17,950 nt of DNA from Pseudomonadota bacterium (GCA_023445955.1 JAEXJH010000593.1:1-17950); one strand, 5' to 3'. Shown: positions 9,471 through 17,210, numbered from the stretch's first letter. The notes: generated by a model from the letters alone, not told the origin. Program-made: numbers and translations.

Positions 9471-11198
9471 TCAGCTGGCGGTGACAGGCGTCGGCGCCGG
9501 CGGTGGGTTCTGCGGCGCAGCGCCGGTCAGCTTGGCCAGCATGGCGTCGCGCTCACCGAAGTCGGCGATGACGCCCTGATTGATCACCATGATGTAATCC
9601 GACAGGGCCAGCAGGTTCACCTTGTGCGTCGCGAAGATCACGGTGCGCTTGGCGGCCTTGAGACGCTGCATCGCTTCCATGAGCGCGATCTCACCGGTCT
9701 GGTCGAGGCTGGCGTTCGGCTCGTCCAGCACCAGCAGCGCCGGCATCCGGAACACAGAGCGCGCCAGGGCGAGACGCTGACGCTGGCCACCGGACAGCGA
9801 AGCCCCGCCATCGCCGATCGGCGTGTCGTAGCCCATCGGCAGGCCTTGGATCATCTCATGCACGCCGGCCAGCGTCGCAGCATCGATGACTTCCTGAGCC
9901 TCGAACTCCGTGAAGCGGGCGATGTTCTGGGCCACGGTGCCGGAGAAGAGCTCGATGTCCTGCGGCAGGTAGCCGATGTGGCGTCCCAGCTTCTCAGGAT
10001 CCCATTGCTTGATGTCGTAACCATCCAGGCGGATGACGCCGGCCGCACAGGGCCAGACGCCCACGAGGCCGCGCAGGAGCGACGACTTGCCGGCCGCGCT
10101 CGGGCCGACGAGGGCCACAGAGGTGCCAGCATCGATACGGAAGCTCGCCTGACGCATGGTGGGCTGCTGAGCGCCCGGCGGCAGGATCGAAGCCGCTTCC
10201 GCAGACAGGACGCCGCGCGGCTCGGGGAGCTGCATGTGATCGTCGGTGTTCTTTTCTTCGCGCAGCATCTGCTGAACGCGATCCCAGGCGCCACGAGCGC
10301 CGATCAGGCCCTTCCATTGGCCAACAGCGCCCTCGATCGGGGCCAGGGCCCGGCCAACGAGGATCGAACCGGCGATCATCGAGCCGGCCGAGATCTTGCC
10401 CTGGATCGCCAGATAGGCGCCGCCGCCGAGGATCAGCGTCTGCACCACCTGACGGAAGACCTTGATGCCCGACATCACCGCGCCGCCGGCGTCGCTGGCG
10501 GCCGCCTGCCAGGCCACCTGCTCGTCGCGGCGAACACGCCAGCGCGCTTGCAGGCCACCCCACATCCCCATCGCCCGCATGACTTCCGCGTTGCGGAGCG
10601 TCGAGTTGGCGTCGTTCTGGGCCGAGATCGCGGCCAGGGTCGCCATCTGGACGGGGTTCTTGGTGGCCGTGTCGTTCATCACGGCCAGGCCGAAGATGAT
10701 CAGGCAGCTGATGATGGCCAGGATCCCGAAGAACGGGTGCAGGATCCACGACACGATGATGAAGACCGGCGTCCAGGGCGCATCGCAGAACGCGATCAGC
10801 CCGCCCGTCATGAATTCACGGACCTGGTCCATGTCGCGGAAAGCCTGGCTTCCGCCGCCTCGGCGGCTGAGCGTCGAGTCCAGCACCGACTTGAAGATCG
10901 GGTCACGGGCTACGCCGTCGAACTTCAGGCCGCCGCGGACCAGCACCTGCGTGCGGAGCGCTTCCAACAGGCCATAGACCACGAACAGAAAGACGCAGAT
11001 GAGCGTCAGGACCACCAGGGTCGCCACGTTGCGGCTCGACAGCACGCGGTCGTAGACCTGCAGCATGTAAAGCGGGCTGACCAGCGCCAGGATGTTGATG
11101 AAGAAGCTGAAGACCATGGCGGTGATCACCGCGGGTCGGGCCACCAGGACGGCCTGATCAAGAACGGTCGGCTTCGCGTCGTTGCGAGTGAAGAACAT
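9471..11198 (-). CDS. rsaD: RsaD, ABC transporter of the S-layer type I secretion system
   Basis: This 575-residue half-transporter (PrtD/AprD type) recognises the C-terminal signal of RsaA and drives its ATP-dependent export. The membrane domain spans about residues 22-300, with hydrophobic segments near 24-45, 60-78, 142-175 and 250-285. The nucleotide-binding domain has Walker A GPSAAGKS (365-372), Q-loop in LPQDIELFSG, signature LSGGQ (468-472), Walker B LLVLDEP (488-494) and H-loop His525. No C39 peptidase-like N-terminal domain is present, as expected for a substrate with no cleaved leader. The ATG at 11198 is chosen because GAAGG lies 6 bases before it and it matches the recalled start of the CB15 protein; a GTG 21 bases upstream is possible. 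It follows the rsaA terminator. Confidence 0.94.
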   Translation of the reverse strand: MFFTRNDAKPTVLDQAVLVARPAVITAMVFSFFINILALVSPLYMLQVYDRVLSSRNVATLVVLTLICVFLFVVYGLLEALRTQVLVRGGLKFDGVARDPIFKSVLDSTLSRRGGGSQAFRDMDQVREFMTGGLIAFCDAPWTPVFIIVSWILHPFFGILAIISCLIIFGLAVMNDTATKNPVQMATLAAISAQNDANSTLRNAEVMRAMGMWGGLQARWRVRRDEQVAWQAAASDAGGAVMSGIKVFRQVVQTLILGGGAYLAIQGKISAGSMIAGSILVGRALAPIEGAVGQWKGLIGARGAWDRVQQMLREEKNTDDHMQLPEPRGVLSAEAASILPPGAQQPTMRQASFRIDAGTSVALVGPSAAGKSSLLRGLVGVWPCAAGVIRLDGYDIKQWDPEKLGRHIGYLPQDIELFSGTVAQNIARFTEFEAQEVIDAATLAGVHEMIQGLPMGYDTPIGDGGASLSGGQRQRLALARSVFRMPALLVLDEPNASLDQTGEIALMEAMQRLKAAKRTVIFATHKVNLLALSDYIMVINQGVIADFGERDAMLAKLTGAAPQNPPPAPTPVTAS

Positions 11199-11204
11199 TT
11201 CGAG

Positions 11205-11230
11205 CCTTCGAGACGCCACGCCGGGTGGCG
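11205..11230 (-). promoter_or_regulatory. Leader hairpin and ribosome-binding site of rsaD
   Basis: On the minus strand an inverted repeat CGCCAC-CCGGC-GTGGCG (11230-11214) sits just before the Shine-Dalgarno GAAGG (11209-11205), which is 6 bases from the rsaD ATG. The hairpin would not hide the Shine-Dalgarno but lies close enough to affect ribosome access or transcript stability. Confidence 0.4.
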
Positions 11231-11311
11231 GGGCCTAGTACAGTAACAACTTAGGTCGCGTCTCGACCACGAAATTGTGGCGGAAAATGAGCGATCGCGT
11301 CCTCGCGCTAA

Positions 11312-11336
11312 GATCATACGCCGCGCGGCTCGGCAA
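11312..11336 (-). promoter_or_regulatory. Candidate rsaD promoter downstream of the rsaA terminator
   Basis: The minus strand shows TTGCCG (11336-11331), an 11-base spacer, then GTATGATC (11319-11312). The -35-like half fits the Caulobacter housekeeping consensus, and the spacing equals that of the rsaA promoter. The -10 half is a poor match. It lies between the rsaA terminator and the rsaD start, so it could drive rsaDE independently of read-through. This is a weak call made by eye. Confidence 0.28.
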
Positions 11337-11370
11337 GAGCGGTTCATACACGCCAATCGAGAGCGCTCAA

Positions 11371-11403
11371 AAGAAAACCGCCCCGTGGTGAACCACGGGG
11401 CGG
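11371..11403 (-). terminator. Intrinsic terminator of rsaA
   Basis: On the minus strand there is a perfect 12-base inverted repeat, CCGCCCCGTGGT with ACCACGGGGCGG, with a 2-base centre, followed by TTTTCTTTT. This is a strong Rho-independent terminator 37 bases after the rsaA stop. It would end most rsaA transcripts and limit expression of the exporter genes downstream to read-through, unless rsaD has its own promoter. Confidence 0.9.
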
Positions 11404-11412
11404 CCAGTTCTT

Positions 11413-11431
11413 ACGACCTAGATTAGGTCGT
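11413..11431 (-). other. Second 3' hairpin after the rsaA stop codon
   Basis: ACGACCTA (11413-11420) and TAGGTCGT (11424-11431) form an 8-base stem with a 3-base loop, 8 bases downstream of the rsaA stop and just before the main terminator. It has no T-run of its own. It may shield the rsaA message from 3' exonucleases; rsaA mRNA is known to be unusually stable in C. crescentus. Confidence 0.6.
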
Positions 11432-11439
11432 TTGCCGTC

Positions 11440-14400
11440 TTAGGCGAGCGTCAGGTGACCAACGAGGCCACCGCCGTTGATGACTTGACCGTTCAGGTCG
11501 AAGACACCCGTCAGCTTGATGACTTGGTCGCCGGTCGCGGCGTTGTTTTGGAACGTCGTGTCGTTGTTGTTGTCGACCACGATGTAGGTGTTGCCCGAGT
11601 ACACGAACCAGCTGACGACCGAGGTCGTACCAGCGGTAGCGAACGCGGTGGAAGCGTTCAGGTAGTCGGCGAACGCCGCGGTGTCGGCCAGCGAGATCTT
11701 GTCGGCCGAAACGAAGGCGTAGTCGGTGGCGACGCCACCGTTCTTCACCAGGGCCGAGAAGTCCAGCGTATCACCCTTCGCGAAGTCAGTGACCGTCGTG
11801 TAGGTGTTGCCGTTGGCGTTGGCGGTGAAGATGAACGTGTCGTTGCCGGCGCCGCCGGTGACGATGTCCAGGCCAGCGCCGCTCGAGATGACGTCAGCCT
11901 TCGAACCACCGGTGATGGTGTCGACGGTGGCGCCGGTCGTCAGCGTGTTCACGTTCGTGGCCGAACCGATGAGGGTCACCGGGCCGGTCGTCGCCGTCGA
12001 GGTGTAAACCAGACCGCCGGTGTTGGCGCTGGCGTTCACCGACACGAGGTCGACAGCGCCAGTGGTGGTCAGGTTCACGCCAGCCGAACCCGTGATCGTC
12101 ACGGCCTTAACGGCGATGTCGTTCAGGACCAGGGTGTCGACGTGACGGGTCGAGTTGGTATCGGCAGCGTTGATCGTGATGTTTTCAACGTTGGCGATGT
12201 TCAGCGTGTTCGCGATGGCGCCCGACGAGCTCAGGTTCCAGGTGAACGCGTCGTTGGTGCCCGAGGCGTCAGCCAGAGCCACGGTGACGGCGAAGCCGGC
12301 CGAAGCGGTTTGGGTCAGACCCACGCCAGCGGCGACGTTGCTGAAGCCAGCGGCGGCAGCGATGGTGCTGGTGCGCAGAGCGGTGAAGCCCGTCGCATCG
12401 AACGTACCCGTCGCGGCAGTGCCCAGTTGCAGGGTTTCGAAGCCCGTGATGTTGGCGTTGCCCGAGGCGTTGAAGCCACCGGCGATGTTCGCCACCAGGA
12501 CGTCCGTGCCAGCGCCGCCCGAGATAGCCTTGGTCGGAGCCGCGCTGATCGTGACGGTGTCGTTACCGGCGCCGCCCGTGAAGGTAGCGACAGTGCCGTC
12601 CATCGTGATCGAGCTGTTGCCGGTCGTGCCAGCGGTGCTGATCGAGGTCAGCGTGCCAGCCGTGAAGGTGCCCGACAGGCCAGCCGAACCGGTGACCGCG
12701 ATGGTCTTCAGGGCCGACAGGTTGCTGGTGGCGCCAACGGTGGTGACAGCCGTACCCGACACGTTCAGAGCGGTCGCGTTAGCGGTCGTCAGAACGATGG
12801 TCGAAGCGGCGGTCGAGGCAACGTTCAGCGTGGTGTACTGAGCGCCCGTGACCGACGAAGCAACCGTCGAAACAGCAGCGGCGGCCGAGAGGGTGCCGGT
12901 GAGGTTCAGGTTCAGCGTCGTGGCAGCGGTGCCGGCCGTGGTGGCGGCTGCGCTGGCGTTGACCACAACCACGCCGACATCGCCGGCCAGGTTCAGGGTC
13001 GACAGCGAGTTGTCAGCGATCGTGGCGCCGGCCGAGTTCGTCAGGGTCACCGTGGTGATGGTGCCTGCCGTGGCGGTCGAAGCCTTGGCATCGACGATCT
13101 GCACGTTGCCGGCGTCAACGCCCACAACACCGTCAACGCCCGTCGTAGCCGAGGTGCCGTTGGTGATGGTGGCGGCGACCGCACCCGCACCCGTGCCGGC
13201 CGGCGTCAGGTTAGCGACGTCGCCCGTGGTGGTGCTGGTGGCGACGACGGTGTTCGTGGCGGCAGCGCCGGTGCTGTAACCGGTCAGCGCACCCGAGTAG
13301 GCGCCCGTAGCAACGCCAGCGCCCGTGGTGGCGCCAGCGGCCAGGTTCGCGAAGGCCGCAGCCAGCTGAGCCTGGGTCGTCACACCGGTCGACGTGTAGG
13401 TCAGGCCGGCGATGGTCAGGGTTTGACCAGCCGTCAGACCGCCAGCGCCGAAGGCGAGCGAAGCGGTTTCCGAGGTGGCGGCGACAGCAGCGACGTAGTT
13501 CGCCGAGGCGGCCGGACCTTGCTGCGACACCGTTACAGCGGTGGTCGAAGCGTTGCCGTTCACCGAAACGGTGCCTTGGGTGACCTTGGTGTTCGAACCG
13601 TCGATCAGCGCCGAGGTGTTCTGAGCCGCGGTGATGCCCGAGTTTTGCGTGACCGAAACGGTCGTGCCGCCGGTGACCGTGGTGTTACCCATGGTGACAG
13701 CGCCGGCGTCGGCGTAAGCGCCGGCGACCGAGACCGAGACCGGGCCCGAAACGGCGGCGGTGGCGCCGACGATCGTCGTACCACCGGTGTTGCCGGCGGT
13801 GGTCAGCGACAGCGAAGCGCCGCCGTTAGCAGCCACGGCAGTGGCGGCTTGGCTGGTCACGCTCGACACGACCGCAGTCGTGTTGTTGGCGGTGACCGAG
13901 GTCGCGCCAGCGGTGTTGGTGTTCAGAGTGACAACGCCGTTCCACGGGGTCGAGTCGATCGTGGCGCCGGCGACCGACGTCACATTGACGGTCTCGACGT
14001 TCGTGATCTTCAGGCCCGGGATCGCGGTGGTGAAGCCACCACCGATGTCGACGATGTTCAGCGTGTCGTTGCCGGCGCCGCCGTCGATGCTGTCAGCGGC
14101 GGTCAGGGTCGAAACGCCGCCACCAACGATGCCGTTGATGGTGTCGTTGGCCGAGGTGCCGACGAAAGCGTCGATGCTGGCGGTCAGAGCGGTCGTGACC
14201 GACGGCTGGGTGTTCGGATAGGCGGTCAGGATGTTGACGCCAGCCGCGTTGTCGGTCGACAGCGTGCCGTCCGACAGGTCAGCGATCAGAGCGGCGGTCG
14301 ACTTGGCGTAACCACCGATGCCCGACACCGTGGCGGCGTTCAGGATTTCACCGATCAGGGCGGCCTTGACGGCCAGATCGATGTCGGTAGCCGACGTCAG

Positions 14401-14943
14401 GTTGGTGTTCGCCTTCACGAAGGCGGTCAGGTAGTCGATGTTGGCCTGGCGGCTGAAGAACGCGACCGAAGCCGAGACGTCGACGCCGGCAGCCTTGGCG
14501 GCTTCGTTGCCGATGATCTTGTCATAGGCGGTGGCGACGGTCTGAGCGTACGACACGCCGGTGTACGAAGCGGCGAAAGCGGCAGCGCCTTCACCCGAAC
14601 CGGTGGCCAGGTTGATCGAGAAGTTGATGAAGCGGTTTTCTTGGCCGAACTTCGCGAAGTACGCGTCGTTCAGGTCGGCGGTGTTCGTGGTCGAGTTGAC
14701 CAGGTAAGCCAGACCAGCGGCCGACGGAGCGTGGCCGGTGAAGAACTGGTAGGTTTCGACGGCGACGGCCGTCGTGTTGTTGACCAGCTTCAGGGTGTTC
14801 GTCAGAGCGGTGGCGTCCGTGAGGCCGCCCGTCTGGGTTTGCGAAGCGTAGGCGTCGAGCGTCAGCGTGGTCGCCGCGTCCGGACCCTTGCCCAGGTTAG
14901 CGTTGGTGTACAGCGTCACCAGTTGGGCCGTCGTATAGGCCAT
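11440..14943 (-). CDS. rsaA: RsaA, RTX-type S-layer protein
   Basis: This 1167-residue protein forms the hexagonal surface layer. The N-terminus [10 protein letters not shown] and residues 1-243 closely match the LPS-anchoring domain of C. crescentus RsaA, including [21 protein letters not shown] and SGIGGYA. No signal peptide and no cysteine are seen. The long middle part is rich in Thr, Ala, Ser, Val and Gly. Calcium-binding RTX-type nonapeptides occur at about 288-296 (GGAGNDTLN), 790-798, 809-817 and 1012-1037. The last 80 or so residues, ending HLTLA, are the expected uncleaved secretion signal. It is about 140 residues longer than the CB15 protein, largely through a segment at about 490-597. 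The ATG at 14943 has GGGAG nine bases upstream; a longer frame to 15021 would cross the promoter and is rejected. Confidence 0.95.
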   Translation of the reverse strand: MAYTTAQLVTLYTNANLGKGPDAATTLTLDAYASQTQTGGLTDATALTNTLKLVNNTTAVAVETYQFFTGHAPSAAGLAYLVNSTTNTADLNDAYFAKFGQENRFINFSINLATGSGEGAAAFAASYTGVSYAQTVATAYDKIIGNEAAKAAGVDVSASVAFFSRQANIDYLTAFVKANTNLTSATDIDLAVKAALIGEILNAATVSGIGGYAKSTAALIADLSDGTLSTDNAAGVNILTAYPNTQPSVTTALTASIDAFVGTSANDTINGIVGGGVSTLTAADSIDGGAGNDTLNIVDIGGGFTTAIPGLKITNVETVNVTSVAGATIDSTPWNGVVTLNTNTAGATSVTANNTTAVVSSVTSQAATAVAANGGASLSLTTAGNTGGTTIVGATAAVSGPVSVSVAGAYADAGAVTMGNTTVTGGTTVSVTQNSGITAAQNTSALIDGSNTKVTQGTVSVNGNASTTAVTVSQQGPAASANYVAAVAATSETASLAFGAGGLTAGQTLTIAGLTYTSTGVTTQAQLAAAFANLAAGATTGAGVATGAYSGALTGYSTGAAATNTVVATSTTTGDVANLTPAGTGAGAVAATITNGTSATTGVDGVVGVDAGNVQIVDAKASTATAGTITTVTLTNSAGATIADNSLSTLNLAGDVGVVVVNASAAATTAGTAATTLNLNLTGTLSAAAAVSTVASSVTGAQYTTLNVASTAASTIVLTTANATALNVSGTAVTTVGATSNLSALKTIAVTGSAGLSGTFTAGTLTSISTAGTTGNSSITMDGTVATFTGGAGNDTVTISAAPTKAISGGAGTDVLVANIAGGFNASGNANITGFETLQLGTAATGTFDATGFTALRTSTIAAAAGFSNVAAGVGLTQTASAGFAVTVALADASGTNDAFTWNLSSSGAIANTLNIANVENITINAADTNSTRHVDTLVLNDIAVKAVTITGSAGVNLTTTGAVDLVSVNASANTGGLVYTSTATTGPVTLIGSATNVNTLTTGATVDTITGGSKADVISSGAGLDIVTGGAGNDTFIFTANANGNTYTTVTDFAKGDTLDFSALVKNGGVATDYAFVSADKISLADTAAFADYLNASTAFATAGTTSVVSWFVYSGNTYIVVDNNNDTTFQNNAATGDQVIKLTGVFDLNGQVINGGGLVGHLTLA
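13153..13476 (-). other. Inserted beta-rich domain within RsaA (residues about 490-597)
   Basis: This part of RsaA contains [17 protein letters not shown], then [26 protein letters not shown] and [18 protein letters not shown]. Compared from memory, it has no counterpart in the CB15 RsaA. The pattern resembles a repeat module I recall from very large bacterial surface proteins and adhesins, where it is usually present in several copies. Here it occurs once. Boundaries are approximate and the link to that module is recalled, not searched. Confidence 0.5.
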
Positions 14944-14952
14944 GAGAATTGT

Positions 14953-15001
14953 CTCCCAAATAAATCCCACACCCCCTGCGACCGAATGGCGCGCATGGGA
15001 G
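14953..15001 (-). promoter_or_regulatory. rsaA leader with Shine-Dalgarno and complementary strand
   Basis: In the rsaA leader the Shine-Dalgarno lies in TGGGAG (14958-14953). A perfect complement, CTCCCA, lies at 15001-14996, within a few bases of the expected transcript 5' end. TCCCA of that complement can instead pair with TGGGA at 14969-14965, so two exclusive folds exist. Between them a local hairpin GCG(C)GCC-AUUC-GGUCGC can form. The leader could control translation or protect the 5' end. Confidence 0.5.
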
Positions 15002-15010
15002 CAGCGATGG

Positions 15011-15038
15011 CTATAGAGCAAACGTCATACGTCGACAA
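15011..15038 (-). promoter_or_regulatory. rsaA promoter
   Basis: The minus strand reads TTGTCGAC (15038-15031), an 11-base spacer, then GCTCTATAG (15019-15011). This fits the Caulobacter sigma-73 consensus (TTGaCgS, 10-14 bases, GCTANAWC). It is placed about 70 bases before the start codon and agrees with the C. crescentus rsaA promoter as I recall it. The start of transcription is expected near 15002-15006. Confidence 0.85.
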
Positions 15039-15052
15039 TAGCCGAAATTCAG

Positions 15053-15126
15053 CTGTACAGCATTTTTCTAACCGGTACAGCAAATACCTATATAGCGTTC
15101 CTTGTACCCCCCCTTCAAATGGGGTA
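15053..15126. promoter_or_regulatory. Possible operator repeats between rsaA and the XRE regulator
   Basis: TGTACAGCA (15055-15063) and GGTACAGCA (15074-15082) form a direct repeat 19 bases apart, close to two helical turns. The first lies in the palindrome CTGTACAG (15053-15060). Farther on, TACCCC (15105-15110) and GGGGTA (15121-15126) form an inverted repeat around 10 bases. A -10-like CTATATAGC at 15088-15096 lies between them and could serve either strand. The adjacent XRE-type protein is the natural candidate to bind here; no binding evidence exists in the sequence itself. Confidence 0.4.
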
Positions 15127-15153
15127 TATCGGATCATCATTTTTCGTCGGATG

Positions 15154-15173
15154 GGCGAGCGCGCGCTCTCGCC
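15154..15173 (+). other. Hairpin in the leader of the XRE regulator gene
   Basis: GGCGAG (15154-15159) and CTCGCC (15168-15173) form a stem around 8 bases. The inner GAGCGCGCGCTC (15157-15168) is a perfect 12-base palindrome offering an alternative fold. It lies 31 bases before the regulator's ATG and could be a leader structure or a protein-binding palindrome. Confidence 0.35.
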
Positions 15174-15204
15174 GCCCAGGCCGAACGACCCGCGAGGCTT
15201 TATA

Positions 15205-15504
15205 ATGTATGGCAACCCGCAACGACGCAGCGCCACGGAGGTCCAGGACCTCCGTCGCGAAGGCGGCCGCTGGCTGAAGGAACAACGCGAGGCCGCCGGC
15301 CTCTCCCAGCGCCAGCTGGCCGCCAAGGTCGGCGCCGACTACTACACCTTCATCTCCCAGCTGGAGACAGGTCGTGGTCGCATCCCGCCGGACCGCTACA
15401 GGGACTGGGCGCAGGCGCTGGAGGTCTCCGAGAAGACTTTCGTCCGCGAACTGCTCCGCTTCTACGATCCGATCACCTACGAGATCCTGTTCAGCGAAGC
15501 GTAG
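15205..15504 (+). CDS. Small XRE-family helix-turn-helix regulator divergent from rsaA
   Basis: This 99-residue protein is mostly one Cro/CI-type DNA-binding domain. The motif LSQRQLAAKVGADYYTFISQ begins at residue 33, and LETGRGRIPPDRYRDWAQALEV completes the fold. The short C-terminal end (FVRELLRFYDPITYEILF) has no recognisable effector domain and may mediate dimerisation. The ATG at 15205 has GAGG 7 bases before it. An in-frame ATG at 15151 would add 18 residues but lacks a ribosome site and would include the leader palindrome. The gene is divergent from rsaA, sharing a 261-base region, and is followed after 67 bases by the 504-residue gene. Control of rsaA or itself is plausible but inferred. 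Confidence 0.85.
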   Translation: MYGNPQRRSATEVQDLRREGGRWLKEQREAAGLSQRQLAAKVGADYYTFISQLETGRGRIPPDRYRDWAQALEVSEKTFVRELLRFYDPITYEILFSEA

Positions 15505-15521
15505 TTCGGTTACTGTGTACG

Positions 15522-15539
15522 GCCGGCGGGAGAGCCGGC
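15522..15539 (+). other. GC-rich hairpin between the regulator and the 504-residue gene
   Basis: GCCGGC (15522-15527) and GCCGGC (15534-15539) form a 6-base stem around GGGAGA. No T-run follows, so it is not a standard intrinsic terminator. The two genes may be co-transcribed, with this as an intercistronic structure. Confidence 0.4.
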
Positions 15540-15571
15540 GCTCGCTTTAGGCGTGGGGAAACGTCCGACGT

Positions 15572-17086
15572 ATGACCGCTCAGGTCCTTTCGTTCTTTCA
15601 GCGCTCGCCGCGCTACGCGCCGAAACCGGCCGACTGGAGCCAGCAGGAGCTGGCCGAGTTCTACCGAGTCGAAAGCGCCCTGATCCGCGCGGGCATCCGC
15701 GTCGGCACCGACCGCGGCATGAGCGACGAGAACGAACCGTGGTTCTGCTTCTATCGCTCGGACGACGGCGAGGTGGTCATCCACTTCGCACGCATCGACG
15801 GCGAGTACATCATCGCCGGCCCCGCCTATGAAGAGATCGCCCGCGGCTTCGACTTCTCGAGCCTGGTGCGCAACATGGTGGCGCGCCACCCGCTGATCCG
15901 CCGGTCGGACAGCGGCAGCAACATCTCGGTCCACCCCGCAGCCCTGCTGGTGGCCGTGGTCGGCACCGCCTTCTTCAAGACGGGCGAGGCCCGGGCCGGC
16001 GAAACCGGTTCGAGCAACGCGCAATCGCATCACAGCCGTCCCGCGCTGCTGTCGTCCAGCTCGAGCACGGGCCTGGTCGGCGTCGCGCCTCTGAACGCGC
16101 CGCTGCCGACCTACGACACGGCTCAACTGCCCGCCAACCAGGCCGTGCTGATCCTTGCCGCAGCCCTGCTGGCTTCGGACTATGGCGTCGACACGGCCAG
16201 ACTCGATCCCGCCGCCCGCGCGGCGATCTCGGCCGCCGCGGCGTCGCTGGACTTCGGTGCGGCCGGCGCCTCGACGCATGGCGTCGATGGCGGCTTCACG
16301 TTGGCGACCGCCACCCACGCTGCGCCGACGCCCGTCAACGCCCCGGCCCAGACGGTGTCTTCGGTTCTTTCGCTGGTGACGATCCTTTCCACCCTGCCGC
16401 AAGTTGGCGAAGCCTCCGCCGCGTCCGAGGCCTTGCTGACCGCTGCGAGCGACTCGGCGCGCCACGAGCTGGCTCTTCAGCCCGTCTCCAACGAAAACGG
16501 CAACTGGGCGATCGATGTCCGCCTGGGTGCGAGCATCGGCGGCCTGCCGTCTGTCGAGGCCGTTCAATTGATCCGCAGCATTGCGGGCGAAGCGGCGGCG
16601 CAGAAGATCTCGGTGATCGAGGTCAACAAGCTGCCCGATATCCTGGCCGATCTCATCGCCAAGGGTGATCACCACATCGTTTCTCCGACGCCGATCGCGC
16701 CGCCTGAAACGCCTGCTGTCACGCCGCCGCCGACCACCATCACGGACCCGACGTCGCCGCCGACCGACGGGGGTGTCATCGCGCCGGACCCGGCGCCGGA
16801 AGCTCAGCCTGAAAAGCCGAGCGACCCGTCGCCGCCCACGCCGACCGCGCCGACCTATGCCTCTCCGGCCCTCGTGAAGCAGTTCATCGACTACTTCATC
16901 GCGCATACCGGCAGCGTTGAGGTGATGGTCAAGGGGGCGGACATCGTGATGTTCGACTCGCGCGTGATGCATGACGTGAGCTCGATCGTTCACTTGGACA
17001 GCATGACGTTCCACTTCGACGACGGCAGCTCGATCAGCCTCGTGGGCGATCATTCGTCCTTCCTGCACGGCGGGATTCTGGTCTAG
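15572..17086 (+). CDS. Uncharacterised 504-residue single-pass membrane protein beside the S-layer locus
   Basis: I do not recognise a named family. Residues 1-115 look like a small mixed globular domain (QELAEFYRVESALI, then PWFCFYRSDDGEVVIHFARIDGEYI). A short hydrophobic stretch at 121-136 (HPAALLVAVVGTAFFK) could be a membrane anchor, placing the N-terminus in the cytoplasm and the rest in the periplasm. Residues 140-340 are Ala/Ser/Thr-rich, with a second hydrophobic stretch at 190-202. Residues 371-428 are Pro/Thr-rich, a likely extended linker. Residues 430-504 form a compact C-terminal domain (VKQFIDYFIAHTGSVEVMVKGADIVMFDSRVMHDV). There is no signal peptide and no catalytic motif. The ATG lacks a close Shine-Dalgarno; GGGGAA is 11 bases away. 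It follows the XRE gene and could share its transcript. Confidence 0.8.
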   Translation: MTAQVLSFFQRSPRYAPKPADWSQQELAEFYRVESALIRAGIRVGTDRGMSDENEPWFCFYRSDDGEVVIHFARIDGEYIIAGPAYEEIARGFDFSSLVRNMVARHPLIRRSDSGSNISVHPAALLVAVVGTAFFKTGEARAGETGSSNAQSHHSRPALLSSSSSTGLVGVAPLNAPLPTYDTAQLPANQAVLILAAALLASDYGVDTARLDPAARAAISAAAASLDFGAAGASTHGVDGGFTLATATHAAPTPVNAPAQTVSSVLSLVTILSTLPQVGEASAASEALLTAASDSARHELALQPVSNENGNWAIDVRLGASIGGLPSVEAVQLIRSIAGEAAAQKISVIEVNKLPDILADLIAKGDHHIVSPTPIAPPETPAVTPPPTTITDPTSPPTDGGVIAPDPAPEAQPEKPSDPSPPTPTAPTYASPALVKQFIDYFIAHTGSVEVMVKGADIVMFDSRVMHDVSSIVHLDSMTFHFDDGSSISLVGDHSSFLHGGILV

Positions 17087-17210
17087 ACGAAACGCCTGGA
17101 GCAGCCGCTCCGGATGTTGCGAGATCAGAGGAACGGCGGTCTCTCGCGAGCCGCGTTCGGGAAGGACTGCCTTGAGGCCCGCACGCTTGGACTTGGCGAT
17201 CAATTCCGCC
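17087..17210 (+). promoter_or_regulatory. Gap between the 504-residue gene and the methyltransferase
   Basis: This stretch holds a small hairpin GGAGC-AGCC-GCTCC (17098-17111) without a T-run, and an inverted repeat GCGAGA/TCTCGC (17119-17124 and 17142-17147). The methyltransferase frame is open throughout. A TTG at 17172 has AAGGA five bases before it and is in frame, so part of this gap may be coding. Confidence 0.35.

Noticed and set aside
9423..11246. A 607-codon plus-strand open frame antisense to rsaD
   Set aside because: Arg/His/Asp-rich translation without motifs, opposite an unmistakable ABC transporter.
11440..14943. Thr/Ala/Gly repeats of rsaA as a tandem DNA repeat array or phase-variable locus
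   Set aside because: The repetition is at the level of amino-acid composition; no long exact DNA repeats or short homopolymer tracts were seen.
14944..15021. N-terminal extension of RsaA by 26 residues
   Set aside because: It would need translation through the promoter -10 region, contains a cysteine unlike the rest of RsaA, and bypasses the GGGAG ribosome site before MAYTT.
15201..15206. TATAAT immediately at the XRE gene start, read as a -10 box
   Set aside because: It overlaps the start codon, has no matching -35, and Caulobacter promoters rarely use the E. coli-type hexamer; a GAGG ribosome site here argues for a normal leader.
11455..15504. A very long plus-strand open frame (over 1300 codons) antisense to rsaA, continuous with the XRE regulator frame
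   Set aside because: It is a shadow of the codon bias of rsaA in GC-rich DNA. Its product is Arg/Gly/Val-rich without motifs, and the real regulator begins at ATG 15205 with its own Shine-Dalgarno.
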